Positions 32,721 through 44,000 are shown, counted from the first letter of the stretch. The stretch is DNA of 64,000 nucleotides from Elgaria multicarinata webbii (GCF_023053635.1 NC_086173.1:145237197-145301196), one strand, 5' to 3'. The notes: generated from the letters alone by a model not told the origin. Numbers and translations: made by a program.

Positions 32721-35700
32721 CCAGGTCTCGTCTTTCTCCCCTTTCCTTGCGGGATCTCTGAAACGGGATTTTATTTTATTTTTTCTTGGCAAGCTTTTTT
32801 TAAGCGTCCGTGGTGGGCAGCGCTGTTTCCTTCTCCTGAGGGAGCGACAAGGTGGCGGCCTTTGTCTAGGGTGACCATATGAAAAGGAGGACAGGGCTCC
32901 TGTATCTTTAACAGTTGTATTGAAAAGGGAATTTCAGCAGGTGTCATTTGTATATATGGAGAACCTGGTGAAATTCCCTCTTCATCACAACAGTTAAAGG
33001 TGCAGGAGCTATACTAGAGTGACCAGATTTAAAAGAGGACAGGGCACCTGCAGCTTTAACTGTTGTGATGAAGAGGAAATTTCACCAGTTTTTCCATATG
33101 TACAAATGATACCTGCAGAAATTGCCTTTTCAATACAACTGTTAAAGATACAGGAACCCTGTCCTCCTTTTCATATGGTCACCCTACTTTGTCTGCTTCA
33201 TAGTGGCCTTAAAAGGGGCTGTCTTTTGACGCCACCAGCACCGTTATGAATACTGAATAAGTGCTGCGCCGCTTTCCTTCCCCACTGACCCCTACCTAGT
33301 TCAGAGTGGGGACTCTTAGCTGTTTCCCTCCTTCTTTACTCCCAGGTGCCTGGTCTTGTTTTCATTGCAGGCACATCTTGTATCCATTTTACAAGTGATC
33401 CACCCACCCATCCAGTGAGGGGGCTAGTTCCTATTGTCAGTATTGGGCTATCCCCAGATGACTGCAACATCTTATGTGACTATGAGGGATGTATACAATG
33501 AGATTAGAGCTGACCAATTCGTTTCTATTCTAATACAACAATAGGGTTCTGAGTTCAGGTAGTAGTACAGGAAACTAATCAAAAATATCTTGCCACATCC
33601 TTTTCTTGCAATTTTTTTGGATATCCTGTATAATTTTTATTTTGACCAGTGTCTTTAGAAGGTAGCTTATCATAGGCATTATCAGAACGTCAACAGCTTT
33701 AATGAATACATTTAAGAAATTATTATTATGGGAATATATGATTTGTTATTAAATGCATACTTATGAATAAGCTTGTGTGTGAATTGGCCTCTTTCCCATT
33801 TAGCAATCAAACATCAATCTTGGGCTTGTTTGCATGACCCGACAACCCACTGTGGGTTCTTTAAGGCTGTGAGGCGTGTGCAACTGCCGTTAGGAATATG
33901 CAACCTTTGAACCTGGGTTGTTGTGACATGCGAACTTGGTGAGCAAGGATTACCGTATTTTCCGGCGTATAAGACGACTGGGCGTATAAGACGACCCCCA
34001 ACTTTTGAGAAGATCTTCCTGGGTTAAAAAGTCATCTTATACTGGGCGTATAAGACAACCCCCAACGTTTGAGAAGATTTTCCTGGGTTAAAAAGTAGTC
34101 TTATACGCCAGAAAATACAGTACATATGTGTGTTAAACAATATGGTCTATTTTTAGGCTTATGCAAGGGTTGTTTAACCTTCGCATAACCCACACTTGCC
34201 TGGTTCGAACAACCCATGAGCAAGGGTTGGATATGCAACATATTGCCTGCATCTTGGCATGGATTAAATAACCCACTACGAGTCACAGTGTGTTGTCCAA
34301 ACCTAGTTATGTGAACTGTGCTTATACATCACAAGACCTGATGCTGTATACAATTACACTGCATTTTTATAATTACTCATTTTTTTCTGTTATTTAATAC
34401 ATGTGTAATAAAAGATGTTATGTGACTTAGTAGGTTTGAGCATCTTTTATCTCTTGGATGCTTTCTTCATACTTCATATATTTAGTTCTATTGTACTGAC
34501 CCACTCAGAAACTCATTCCTTTTGGGGGGTTTCTTTGTAAGATAAGCCTTTTGATGCTTCCACAAGGGATGAAGTGGCCGGGGGAGGGGGCCAAGGTGGA
34601 ATAAGGTTCAGCTTACTATGTGGGATCAGAGCATACAGAAAATTGGTTTCTAATTGGTTAGAATAAGTATGTTGTAAGCAGTTGTTTGTTTTCATCAGTA
34701 CATACTCAGCTTTCCACCAGAAACACGTTTTCAGTTTATCCTGTTACAATGTACATGCTCAAATTATGCTGGCGGCTGACTATATAGTTGCCACCATTTG
34801 TTTTTTAAAAAATGCCAAAACGATGAGAAAAACCCATGAAGTTCCTACCATGCAACATGGGAACTATGTGGGTGGCCAGCTAAACCTCTTGCAGCAGGTG
34901 GGTAGCAGGCGTGGGTACTCTGCCCATTGTGGGGTGGGTGGGGAATCTCCCTCCACACAACACACTAAACCACAGTGGATCCCATTTTTGAGAGATCTAC
35001 AGTGGCTTAGTGTGACATCTGAAGAGACCCATGGAGACGTGTACAACAGAAGTACATGTAATTTGTTCTAGTGTTTTCTAATCACAGCACTTCTGGGAAG
35101 TGATACAATTGCAGGACTGGCTGCAGACTTAATTAATTTACTGCTGGGTCACAATATATATTACTCTACATAATTCTGTAAAGATGGGAACACAGAAATA
35201 GACAACCATTTCTGATCTGAACCATAAAGCTTTTGTGGTGCATTGTGCATAATAGCCAGGGTTCCCTCACTCACAAATCTTACATACTGTAGCAGTTCCC
35301 AATATAATATTGGAATTGTTGCCTCATTTGCCATGTATAATAGTCCTGCTGGATCAATCCGTATCCAAGTTCTTCCCTCCCTACAAATTCTGCTCAGATT
35401 TTTTTTTAAAAAAAATGAGAGTCAGTTGAAAGAATCATGCTTTTGTTGTAAAGTTGTAGCTGAATGAATGGAATATCATTCCTTGATAAATAATCTCTAG
35501 AGGACTACATGACAGAGTATACATGTTCCATAAATGTTTTTCAGTAATTTTAAATGCTTTAAAAAACCAGATCTGCACCAAGATCATCATATTTAGTCTT
35601 GTTCTTGTTTACATTTAGATGCCTGTCTTAGATGTCAAGCTGAAAACAAACAAGAAGATTGTGTTGGTATGTTGTGATTTAATTCTGTTATTCAATCAAA

Positions 35701-38700
35701 GGATTTCTCTTAGTGGGGTGTTTTTTAACATCTGGCGTAAACGTCTCTTATTTTTTTCACATCAGTGAATTCCAGTAATCCTTCACTAATATAAAAAAGA
35801 TGTACTGTTGTATAAAATACTTAGAAATCTGCAATTAATGCTTTATGTGTGGGTATACGTCCATGAAGAATTAGTTACATAAGCTATACTATTTTATTTG
35901 GGGAGAAAGTCACTGCTACATCCTCTGTTGTATCTTGAGGCATTTCTCATAAAAGATGCTTGGTTGAAACAAGTAAAAGATCATTTCAAAAAGAAATAAA
36001 ACACTTGGTGTCAAAACTTATTTTCCTTTACTGAAGTTCTTGAAGTTTCAAGAATCCTATTTTTATATTGTTAGTATAGGTATTTTGAAGGTATTAAAAG
36101 AAAACATCAGATATTTGAATTGTTAAAATGAGTCATTTATTTGAATTACAGGGCCTTGCTAGACCTGCTGGCTTACGCCGGCAGGGAGGCGGGGCCGAGG
36201 CACGCTAACGTTAGCGCGCCTCCCCCAGGCTACCACACGGCGGACGCATAGGGACGTTGCGTCCCTGCGGCGTCCGCCATTTTTAAAATTATTTTAAAGG
36301 GGCCGGGTGCGTCCCGAAGACGGCGGACAAGGTAAGTGTTTTGTTTTTTGTTTTTTTACGGGGCGGGGGGCAAAGGCTGGAGGGTGGGTGGCAGGGTGGG
36401 TGGCACGGGGGGAGGGCGGATGCGATCGCGCCGCGCGCCGCCCAAGCCCGGGCAATGCCTGGCATGGGGCGGCATTGCCCGGGCTTGGGCGGCACGCGGC
36501 GCGATCACACCTGCCCTCCCCCCGTGCCACCCACGTGTAGGGCCTCGTCTAGGAAGGCCCACAAACATGCATTAAAAAAAATAGTGCAGGATCGTGCCAA
36601 AATTAATCATTTTTTAAAGTTCCATTGACTTCATTGAAAGAATTAGGCACATACTTAAGTTTCTCCCATGGTCAACTAGGTAACCCGGGAGGGCCAGGTC
36701 TAAGGTTCCCCACCCCTGATTTAAACACATGGTACTTTTGGGAGCAAGTCAGTTCACATATAAAACTAAATTACATGCAGGGCTTGAGCAAACTTTTCTC
36801 CTCCTCCTCCTCCTCCTCCTCCTCCTCCCAAGCTGCCAGAAGGAGAAAGAAAAAAATGATTCAGTTTCACTTTCCCTGACTCCCCGCTTGTCATTACTTA
36901 TGAACCGGGAATAGTGGTAATAAATAAACTCTAGTCAATTGCTAAACAAGCCAACTTCAAACCATCGTTATAAATCTGGGTTGTTTAATAAACTAGAGAT
37001 TGATATAGTGCATTTGTAACAACAACCCAGCAGTTTAAAAATGAATGGGTTGTCATGCATGAATTGCTGAATAGGCAAAGTGCCTACCTCTTCTGCTTTT
37101 ACTCCACAACCCCATGATCAGTTCTTTTGTAGGCTGTGGAGTGTGATGTCCGAACTTGGACCATTGGGATGTTTACGGGCTAAATAATCCAGTGGTTAAC
37201 CCATGGCTTGTTGTTGGGTTGATTGCTGGGTTGTATAGGGGCTAAACAACCAGTGAGCCAGTAGTTACATGCAAAGAGGGTTACTATTTTAAACCATAAT
37301 GACTGGGTTTGCATGTTCAGGGAAGCCACCATATACTATTTCCTACACTGTTCGTGTTGGTTGTGTGCCCCAAATTACATAATTACCCTCGCTGAGCATG
37401 GTTTGCCATGTCATCTGAACCTGGCAAGGGTGGGTAGAACATAGCTTTACAAACCACCCTGGAACCATGGCTTGTTCTAGGGTTGCGGGGTGGTTGGTAA
37501 ACCACCCCCACCTTTGCTGGGTTCAAACAACACAACAAACTGCACCTGGCGAGGGTCATTATGGTAATTCAGTGGCACATAACTCGCACACATATGATGG
37601 GAAGATAAGCTACGGTGACTTATTTTCTTTCTCTGATCATGCAAAGCCACCCAATGACAAGCCAGGAATCAAGGAAAGTGAGGGAGAAATATTGCTTTAT
37701 TCCTCCTCATGGCCATGCAGGAAATAGGGGAGTGCTTGTGCCCTAATCTTTGGGCTTGCAGAGAGGAGTGCACATTATGATGCTAAACCATGGTTTAGAG
37801 TTACATGCGAACCGGCTCATATCAACTACTAAAATATATAAAGTATGTCTCAGTAATAATGATAAAACAAAATAAAGAACATGAAAAGTGATGCTTGATT
37901 GACTTCTTTATGTAAGATAATTCACAATGCTTCTATTTAACATTAAAATGTATACTCCAGGTTTTAAGAGCAAATAGTGAAGTTTCTGGACATTATTAAG
38001 GTTATGCATATAGTGAGATCCCCCCCCCAAACATTAGGGCCCCTATGTTGAGTGCTGTCCCTTGGAAGCAGTTTTGGGCAGTCTCCTCCCAGGCATGATG
38101 TGAATTGGCCCTGAGAGGAAAACCTGCGACTGTGCAGTATCTGGGTGTTGTTGTTTTTGCTACCGGGTGACAGTGATCCTTTGCATATCAGGAAGTGACT
38201 TTAAGGGGAGAAATGTAAAAAATCATAAAAAATCAACGGATGTTCCAATTCAATTCAAATTTGGTATGCTTAAAGCTCTCCCTAATATCTATTACTGTGC
38301 CAATTTTGGTGTCTTCATCTTTAAAGTTTACGCAGATGTAAGCATTTCTTTAAAATCCTGCTCCTACGCCCCAGTGGCAGCTCAGAAGATACGCTCAAAA
38401 TGTAGGGGCTAAATACGGCAAATCTTTTTGATTTATTGCACAATTAAGGCAGGATGCATGGGAGTACTTCACAATCAAAGCAGATTATAAGGTGGAAAAC
38501 TACTGAGTCCTTTGCATGCAATTCACAGTGATTGCACAATATAACGCTGGTGTGATAAAGCTCTAAAGTTCAAAGTCTTTTTTGATATTTGAAACCAAGT
38601 AGCTTGTTGCTTTGCATCATGACTGTAGTTGTTTATAAAATTATGCATAATTCTTCTGCAGAACTACTAAAGATATGCAAGGAAATGTTAATACTTTGAA

Positions 38701-38878
38701 TTAAATACGTATCCGTTTTTTTAACTACAGTCTCAAGTTTACTTTTCTTTTTCTTTCAGTGGTCTGGGGAGAGTGTAATCATTCCTTCCACAATTGCTGT
38801 ATGTCACTGTGGGTGAAACAGAACAACCGCTGCCCTCTCTGCCAACAGGACTGGGTGGTTCAGAGAATAGGCAAATAA
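32430..38878 (+). CDS. RNF7: RNF7 (RBX2/SAG), RING subunit of cullin-5 ubiquitin ligases
   Basis: RBX2 binds cullin-5 and recruits NEDD8- and ubiquitin-loaded E2 enzymes; it is also redox-sensitive. The joined exons 32430-32607, 35619-35666 and 38760-38878 (345 nt) encode 114 residues, against 113 in human. The N-terminus is [18 protein letters not shown]. The cullin-binding strand ([19 protein letters not shown]) is identical to the mammalian sequence as I know it. The RING-H2 ligands are all present in [18 protein letters not shown] and CPLC. All introns have GT/AG borders and phase 1, and the frame is fully open, so it is an intact spliced gene, not a retrocopy. AATAAA at 38874-38879 overlaps the stop; a second at 39213-39218 is followed by GT-rich DNA and is the better cleavage signal. 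Confidence 0.97.
32868..33186. mobile_element. palindromic hAT-like MITE, copy 3, with target duplication (RNF7 intron 1)
   Basis: The ends are AGGGTGACCATATGAAAAGG and its complement (33167-33185). Internally there is a second nested pair of arms. CTTTGTCT flanks it at 32860-32867 and 33187-33194, an 8-bp direct repeat as hAT elements make (7 bp if the terminal T belongs to the element). This is the best-preserved of the three copies in the window. Confidence 0.85.
33954..34128. mobile_element. TIR-bearing MITE with internal duplication (RNF7 intron 1)
   Basis: The left end is TACCGTATTTTCCGGCGTAT; the right end is the complement of TACTGTATTTTCTGGCGTAT. Inside, a block of about 78 bp starting GGGCGTATAAGAC is present twice in tandem. 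Confidence 0.8.
34129..35618. other. RNF7 intron 1, remainder
   Basis: AT-rich. The only thing noted is scattered AACAACCCA/TGGGTTGT blocks near 34150-34300 that recur in intron 2. No exon or RNA seen. Confidence 0.4.
35619..35666 (+). CDS. RNF7: RNF7 coding exon 2
   Basis: A 48-bp micro-exon encoding [16 protein letters not shown], between acceptor TTTACATTTAG and donor G|GTATGT. Supplies two RING zinc ligands. Confidence 0.95.
36150..36562. mobile_element. very GC-rich palindromic element (RNF7 intron 2)
   Basis: The DNA is about 70% G+C inside an AT-rich intron. Arms of about 64 bp at 36396-36459 and 36471-36534 are near-perfect reverse complements (inner ends GGGCAATGCC and GGCATTGCCC). 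The left flank begins AGGGCCTTGCTAGACC and the right flank TAGGGCCTCGTCTAGG, like terminal motifs of a DNA transposon, but in direct rather than inverted orientation. Confidence 0.6.
36798..36829. repeat. (TCC)n microsatellite
   Basis: About ten TCC units in RNF7 intron 2. Confidence 0.9.
36900..37830. repeat. unidentified interspersed repeat (RNF7 intron 2)
   Basis: Repeated short blocks of AACCCA/TGGGTT, AACCATGG and GTTCGAACAA-like strings recur here and at 33830-34320. They suggest one or more decayed DNA transposons. Ends not found. Confidence 0.3.
37831..38759. other. RNF7 intron 2, remainder
   Basis: A C-run at about 38021. No gene, RNA gene or clear element recognised. Confidence 0.4.
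38760..38878 (+). CDS. RNF7: RNF7 coding exon 3
   Basis: Acceptor TTTTCTTTCAG, then [20 protein letters not shown]... to [11 protein letters not shown] and TAA. Contains the His pair and the last CxxC of the RING-H2 fold. Confidence 0.96.
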
Positions 38879-39689
38879 AAGCACTGGCCGTTCTTCTATG
38901 CGTTTGGAATGTTATACAACTGATGACATGTTTTCCCTATGAAAGAAGAGGGCAGTCACAATGTGGTAAAATCCATTTTATTTATTAAAGCCTACAGAGT
39001 TTTATGGACCTGGAATTGAAATCTTGGCGTTATATTCTTGGCCTGTTGGATCAGTTTTCACATTTGTTGCATTAGGAGAATGAATCAAAACATTTAGTGT
39101 GAACATCGTACATTTGCTTAGGAATTCTTTGGTGCTTATGAAGCCCACAATAACCTAATGTTCAAAGCAATGAAATCTCACTATTTTTCTCAAAACTGAA
39201 GTATTTAACTCAAATAAATTGTTGTCAGTGCATTGGTTTTTTACTTTTTGCTTTCTTTCATGAAGATAAAATGTTTAAAATGTGTACTTTCTTTTCCAAC
39301 TCACAGTGTAAACCTTTTTACCCTGTGAAGTGCTCAGGTTCTTGTTTCTGTAAAACAGGGGAGGCAGTTGGACTGATGGATGACAATGGAGTTAAAGGAG
39401 TACTGAAGGAGGATAAGGAGATTGCAGAGAAGCTGAATGAATTCCCATCGGTCTTCACTGAAAAAGATACAGACAGATACCTGTACCTGTTGTCAGGAAG
39501 GGAGTCTGAGGAACTGAGGCAAATAGTAATGACAAAAGATGAGGTTCTCAATCTTCTTGATGCATTGAAAGCAAATAAATCACTGGGCCCAGATAATATC
39601 CATCCTAGAGTTCTCAAAGAACTCAAATATGAAATTGGTGATAATCTAGACAAAATATGCAGCATGTCCCTAAAATCAGCCTCCATATT

Positions 39690-39930
39690 TATTTATTTTA
39701 TTTATTTATTTATCATATTTATACCCCGCTCCTCAGCCAAAAAAGGCTTTCGGAGCGGCTTACACTTAGCAAAAAAGACAGTCCCTGCCCTCAGGCTTAC
39801 AGTCTAATAAAGACATGAGACACAAGGAAAAGGAGTTCAGGAGGGAAGAGGTAAAGAGAGAGAGAAATTAAGTGGACTGGGAAAAGGGCTGATGGGATTG
39901 TCCTGCTCCCGAAGGAGGGGAATCCAGCTG
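39690..39930 (-). mobile_element. LINE/SINE tail inserted in the CR1
   Basis: TTTATTTATTTATTTATC then TACCCCGCTCCTCAGCC and GCTTACAGTCTAATAAAG is the reversed 3' end of an L2-type element like those at 150 and 59570. Confidence 0.7.
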
Positions 39931-40260
39931 GAGCAGGCCCCGATGTTTCCTCGGCCTGCTCCTGTCCCCTCGGTCCTTCTTCTTCCCCACAGGACCAAGA
40001 TGGCAGTTTGCCCTGTGGGGGTGGGGGAAGAGTCCAACAGGAGCAGGCCCCGATGTTTCCTCGGCCTGCTCCTGTCCCCTCGGTCTTTCTTCTTCCCCAC
40101 AGAGCCAAGATGGCAGTTTGCCCTGTGGGGGTGGGGGAAGAGTCCAACAGGAGCAGGCCCCGATGTTTCCTCGGCCGGCTCCTGTCCCCTCAGTCTTTCT
40201 TCTTCCCCACAGGGCCAAGATGGCAGTTTGCCCTGTGGGGGTGGGGGAAGAGTCCAACGG
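39931..40260. repeat. 110-bp tandem repeat, three copies
   Basis: Units start at 39931, 40041 and 40151 with GAGCAGGCCCCGATG and differ at only a few bases. Each unit contains the inverted pair GGAGCAGGCC / GGCCTGCTCC and a second pair around CCCCACAGG / CCCTGTGGGG, so each could fold into two hairpins. Confidence 0.95.
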
Positions 40261-42029
40261 TCTTTCTCTTTCTTTCTTTCATATCAGAGGACTGGAAGGC
40301 AATGCAACACCAATTTTTAAAAAGGGATCCAGGGGGGATCTGGGAAATTACAGACCGGTTAGCTTGACATCTGTTCCAGGTAAATTGGTTGAAAGCATTA
40401 TTAAAGACAAAATTAGTAAGCATATAGAAGGACATGTACTACTGAAAAAGAAACAACATGGCTTCCACAAAGTCAAGTCCTGTCTCACTAATCTGGAATG
40501 CTTTGAGAGTGTCAACAAACATGTAGACAGGAGATCCGGCAGACATTGTTTACTCGGACTTCCAAAAGGCTTTTGATAAAGTCCCTCACCAAAGACTCTT
40601 GAACAAACAGCAGTCATGGAATAAGAGGAGAGGTCCTCTTATGTATCAGTAACTGGTTAAAGAACAGAAAGCAGAGAGAAAGAATAAATGGTAAATTCTC
40701 CTGATGGAGGGAAGTAAATAATGGGGTCCCACAGGGATTGGTATTGGGACGAATTCTTTTCAGCTTGTTCATAAATGATCTGGAATTAGGAGTGAGCAGT
40801 GAGGTGGCCAAGTTTGCTGATGACACCAAATTATTTAAGGTTGTTAAAACAAAAAGGGATCTCTCCAAGCTGGGAGAGTGGGCATCCAAATGGGAGATGC
40901 GGTTCAAAGTAAGCAAGTCTAAGATGATGCACGTTGTGGCAAAAAGACTGATGGGATCTGAGCTGGTGGTTACTGAACAAGAAAGAACTTGGGGTTGTGG
41001 TGGACAGATTGATGAAAATGTCAACCCAGTGTGTGTCTGCTGTAAAGAAAGCAAACTCCATGTTAGGCATTATTAGAAAAGGAATTGAGAAAAAAACCCT
41101 GCCAATATCATATTGTCTTCCTACAAATCTATGGTGCGACCACACTTAGAATACTGTGTACAGTTCTGGTCACCACACCTAAAATGTTATAGAGTTGGGG
41201 GGAAAAGTGCAGAAAAGGGTAACTAAAATTATCAAGAGGCTGGAGCATTTTCCCTATGAGGAAAGATTACAACAGCTGGGATTGTTTAGTTTGGAAAAAA
41301 AGGAGGCTAAGGGGGGACATAACAGGTGTACAAAATTATGTATGTTGTGGAGAATATGAATAGGGAGACATTGATAATACTAGAATTGGGTCATCCCATG
41401 AAGCCAGTTGGTGGGAGAGTCAAGACAAATAAAAGGAAGTACTTCTTCACACAGCACATAATTAAAGTATGGAATTCACTACCACAAGATGTGATGGCCA
41501 CCAATTTGGATGGCTTTAAAAGGGGGTTGGATAAATTCCTAGAAAAGAGGGCTATGTGCTACCTCCAGTATCAGAGGCAGCAAGCCTATATGCACCAGTT
41601 GCTGGGGAACATGGGTTGGAGGGTGCTGTGTGAACAGAATGCTGGATAAGATGGCTGTTCATATGTTCTTATGGCAGAACTTAGATTTGAATCTACTGGT
41701 AAGATCTATGGTTGATTTGCAGTAAATCAGCAAGGATGACTAATTCCTAATTATTTAACAACAGTAGCAACAAATGACATCAGCCCACTGTAAATTATAC
41801 TGCTGAAATGTAGAAAGTTTAGACAAAATAAATGCTAAAAAGCATACAACTGCATAAAAACAGTTGTATATTAGGCCAACTCAAAAGTCACAAAATATTG
41901 TGCAAGCTTTCGACTTCTGAACTCATCACTAGGCAAGCAAAAAGAAAGTGGGATGGTGGCAGCTGAAGTTCAAACTATGGTATCTGCATTCGGGCATTGT
42001 CTTAGGATAAAAAGCACAGCTTGTGAGGA

Positions 42030-42545
42030 GAGGCTGTAGCTCAGTGGTAAAGCACATACTTTGTATGCAGAAGGACTCAGGTTCTATCCCCAACATCTTC
42101 AGTTAGGGCAGGAAAAATTTCTGCCTGAGGGCTCATCTACACCAAGCCGGATATTCCACTATTAAAGTGGTATATAAAAGGCAGGAGCCACACTACTGCA
42201 TTATAGCAGCATTGAAGTGCACTGCAGGATCTGCACTGCTGCTTTATAAAGGTACTGAAGTACACTGACAACTGATGGGGCCCATGACACATCTACACCA
42301 AGCAGAATATAACACTATGAAAGTGGTATATGGTATGTGTCTTAGGGCCCCAACAGTTAATGCACTTCAATACCGCTATAAAGCAGTAGTGTGGCTCCTG
42401 CCTTTTATATACCGATTTCATAGTGGAATATCCTGCTTGGTGTAGATGAGCCACAAAACCATGGAGATCCACTGCCAGTAACCATTGTTGGCAATACTGC
42501 GCTAGATGGGCCCAGGATCTGATTCAGTATAAGGCAGCTTCCTAT
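42030..42545 (+). mobile_element. tRNA-derived squamate SINE, interrupted
   Basis: GGCTGTAGCTCAGTGGTAAA and CAGGTTCTATCCCC are the A and B boxes of the tRNA-like head. After the inserted MITE the body resumes with GATCCACTGCCAGT and ends TATAAGGCAGCTTCCTATG. Confidence 0.85.
42130..42452. mobile_element. MITE with perfect 18-bp terminal inverted repeats
   Basis: The ends are GGCTCATCTACACCAAGC (42130-42147) and its exact complement (42435-42452). Within it, a second shorter hairpin begins ACACATCTACACCAAGCAG. A half-copy of the same family is at 22370. No target duplication is obvious. Confidence 0.85.
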
Positions 42546-42805
42546 GCTTCTAACCTGAAACCTTATCTGTACCTGATACAGTCCCCAATGCAGATTCCAT
42601 GGCTTGAACAGTAGCCACTTCTTTCCTCCCCCTCCCCTTTTGATTTGATTACCATCATGCCTGAATTCTGAAGAATCCTGGAGAATTCGAAACCTTGCAG
42701 ACTAGATTGTGATCTTTGGGTTGGCTTAATAAAAGCATGAGGATCATAGGAATTTAGAAAAAAATTATTTTGGAATTTTAATAGCCATTCAGGGCCTAAT
42801 CTTTT

Positions 42806-42930
42806 TATGGCGTAATCCTATGCATGTTTAGACAGAAAAATGCCCTACAACAACTCCCAGTACTGGCTGCAGAATGCGGGGAGTTGCAGGACTTTTTTTT
42901 CCTTTTTAAACATGCATAGGGTTGCACTCT
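42806..42930. repeat. palindromic repeat with TAATCCTATGCATGTTTA ends
   Basis: The outer arms carry ATCCTATGCATGTTTA and its complement AAACATGCATAGGGTT. The inner arms are CAACAACTCCCAG and GGGGAGTTGCAG. Confidence 0.75.
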
Positions 42931-42934
42931 TGTC

Positions 42935-43560
42935 GAGGACGGAAGCAAGATGACTGGGTCTATAAGCAAACATGGGAGATTCAAGTGCCTTCCCCCTGTC
43001 CTTGCTGGAAGATAGTGTCACGGCAGCACATCCCGAAGCAATTCCCTCCCGTTTCTATTAATCAACCCCGACTCCGGCCCCTTGTTTTGCTTGCTGCCGA
43101 GGCAACATGTCGGATAGTCAACGGTAAGGCGAAAAGTTGACCACGTAGAGCGGGGCAAGAAGCATCTTCCTGACCCCGCCCATTTGCGGCTGCTCAGGAC
43201 TTGCCAATCACATCCTTAACTCTGAGTTAATAAGGGGAGAAAGCTCCGCCTTTTGCTCTGCGGGACAGCGCATGGAGATAAGTAAAGCTTGGATGCAACA
43301 TACTCAAACTCCCCATGAGTCCTTGAAACTTTTCTACCTCTACGTTTTCCTGTTCTAACGGACGGTAGCGTGGTGGGAGGAGACTCCGCTCATTTCGTTT
43401 TCCCTAGCTCTATTTAAAGCCAGCATCACTGCTATTTGGGACTGGACTGGGCTGTGTGGGTGGTGTGTGCGCGCGCTTGTTCGTTTTGCAGCGGTCTTGT
43501 GGCCTATTTTGTGGTTTCAAACCAGATTTTAAACGCTTTAGCAATTAAAACTTGTAAGAA
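42935..43560 (+). promoter_or_regulatory. orphan promoter-like segment
   Basis: In order: a GC box (CCCCGCCC near 43175), CCAAT at 43204-43208 and a TATA-like CTATTTAAAG at 43410-43419, followed by a GC-rich leader with GTGTGCGCGCGCTTG. A short frame ATGTCGGATAGTCAACG meets a GTAAGG donor at about 43124. I can attach no downstream exon. A solo LTR fossil is an alternative. Confidence 0.35.
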
Positions 43561-43864
43561 GTACATGTTCTAAACCAGCAGAAATTAAAACAAAAACAAA
43601 AAACCAGGCCAAACTCTTCCAGAGAGCAACACTTAGGAGAGAGAGCCTAAGATTTCAGCAAATTCTAGGGTGCTTTCTGGCCAGGGAGCTTGATGAGAAA
43701 CAATAGTGGTCAAGCTTCTTTGAAAGTATAGTTATTTAGGGCAAGTAGTAGGCCTTTGTAAATGATTAGCTGTATTTTGTAATATGGCCTCTCAAAGGAG
43801 CAGCCCACAAAATGTACTGTAATTGCTACTCCCATTAAATTTACAGACAGCATTTTGGAGGGGG

Positions 43865-44000
43865 AATTAAAAAATAAGTATTTATTACATTTCTATACTG
43901 CCTGACAGCAGAAGCTCTTTAGGCGGTTTACAAAAACCACAGAAAGAGGTTCTTCTGTGAAGGCACTAAAAACAATCCACAGAAAGTGGAGGCGTTTACC
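43865..44000 (-). repeat. L2-type 3' tail
   Basis: TATTTATTACATTTCTATAC, CTGCCTGACAGCAGAAGCTC and TTTAGGCGGTTTACAAAA, the reversed L2/SINE tail. Confidence 0.65.

Larger units (their letters stand above)
39350..41672 (+). mobile_element. CR1 LINE with reverse-transcriptase remnants, interrupted
   Basis: Pieces of CR1 reverse transcriptase are readable in order. First, GPDNIHPRVLKELKYEIGD (39590-39650). Then, after an insertion at about 39688-40275, GDLGNYRPVSLTSVPGKLVE and the catalytic-block FADDTKL at 40817. A 3' UTR follows, ending near CATATGTTCTTATGG at 41672. Frames shift several times and one segment around 41230-41330 is shortened, so the copy is dead. It begins about 470 bp past the RNF7 stop. 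Confidence 0.85.

Noticed and set aside
39931-40260. CRISPR-like array
   Set aside because: Three contiguous 110-bp units without unique spacers, in a vertebrate LINE context: a minisatellite.
42030-42105. tRNA gene candidate (GGCTGTAGCTCAGTGGTAAA...)
   Set aside because: It has the A and B boxes but continues into a SINE body, and the cloverleaf is imperfect; it is the head of a tRNA-derived SINE.
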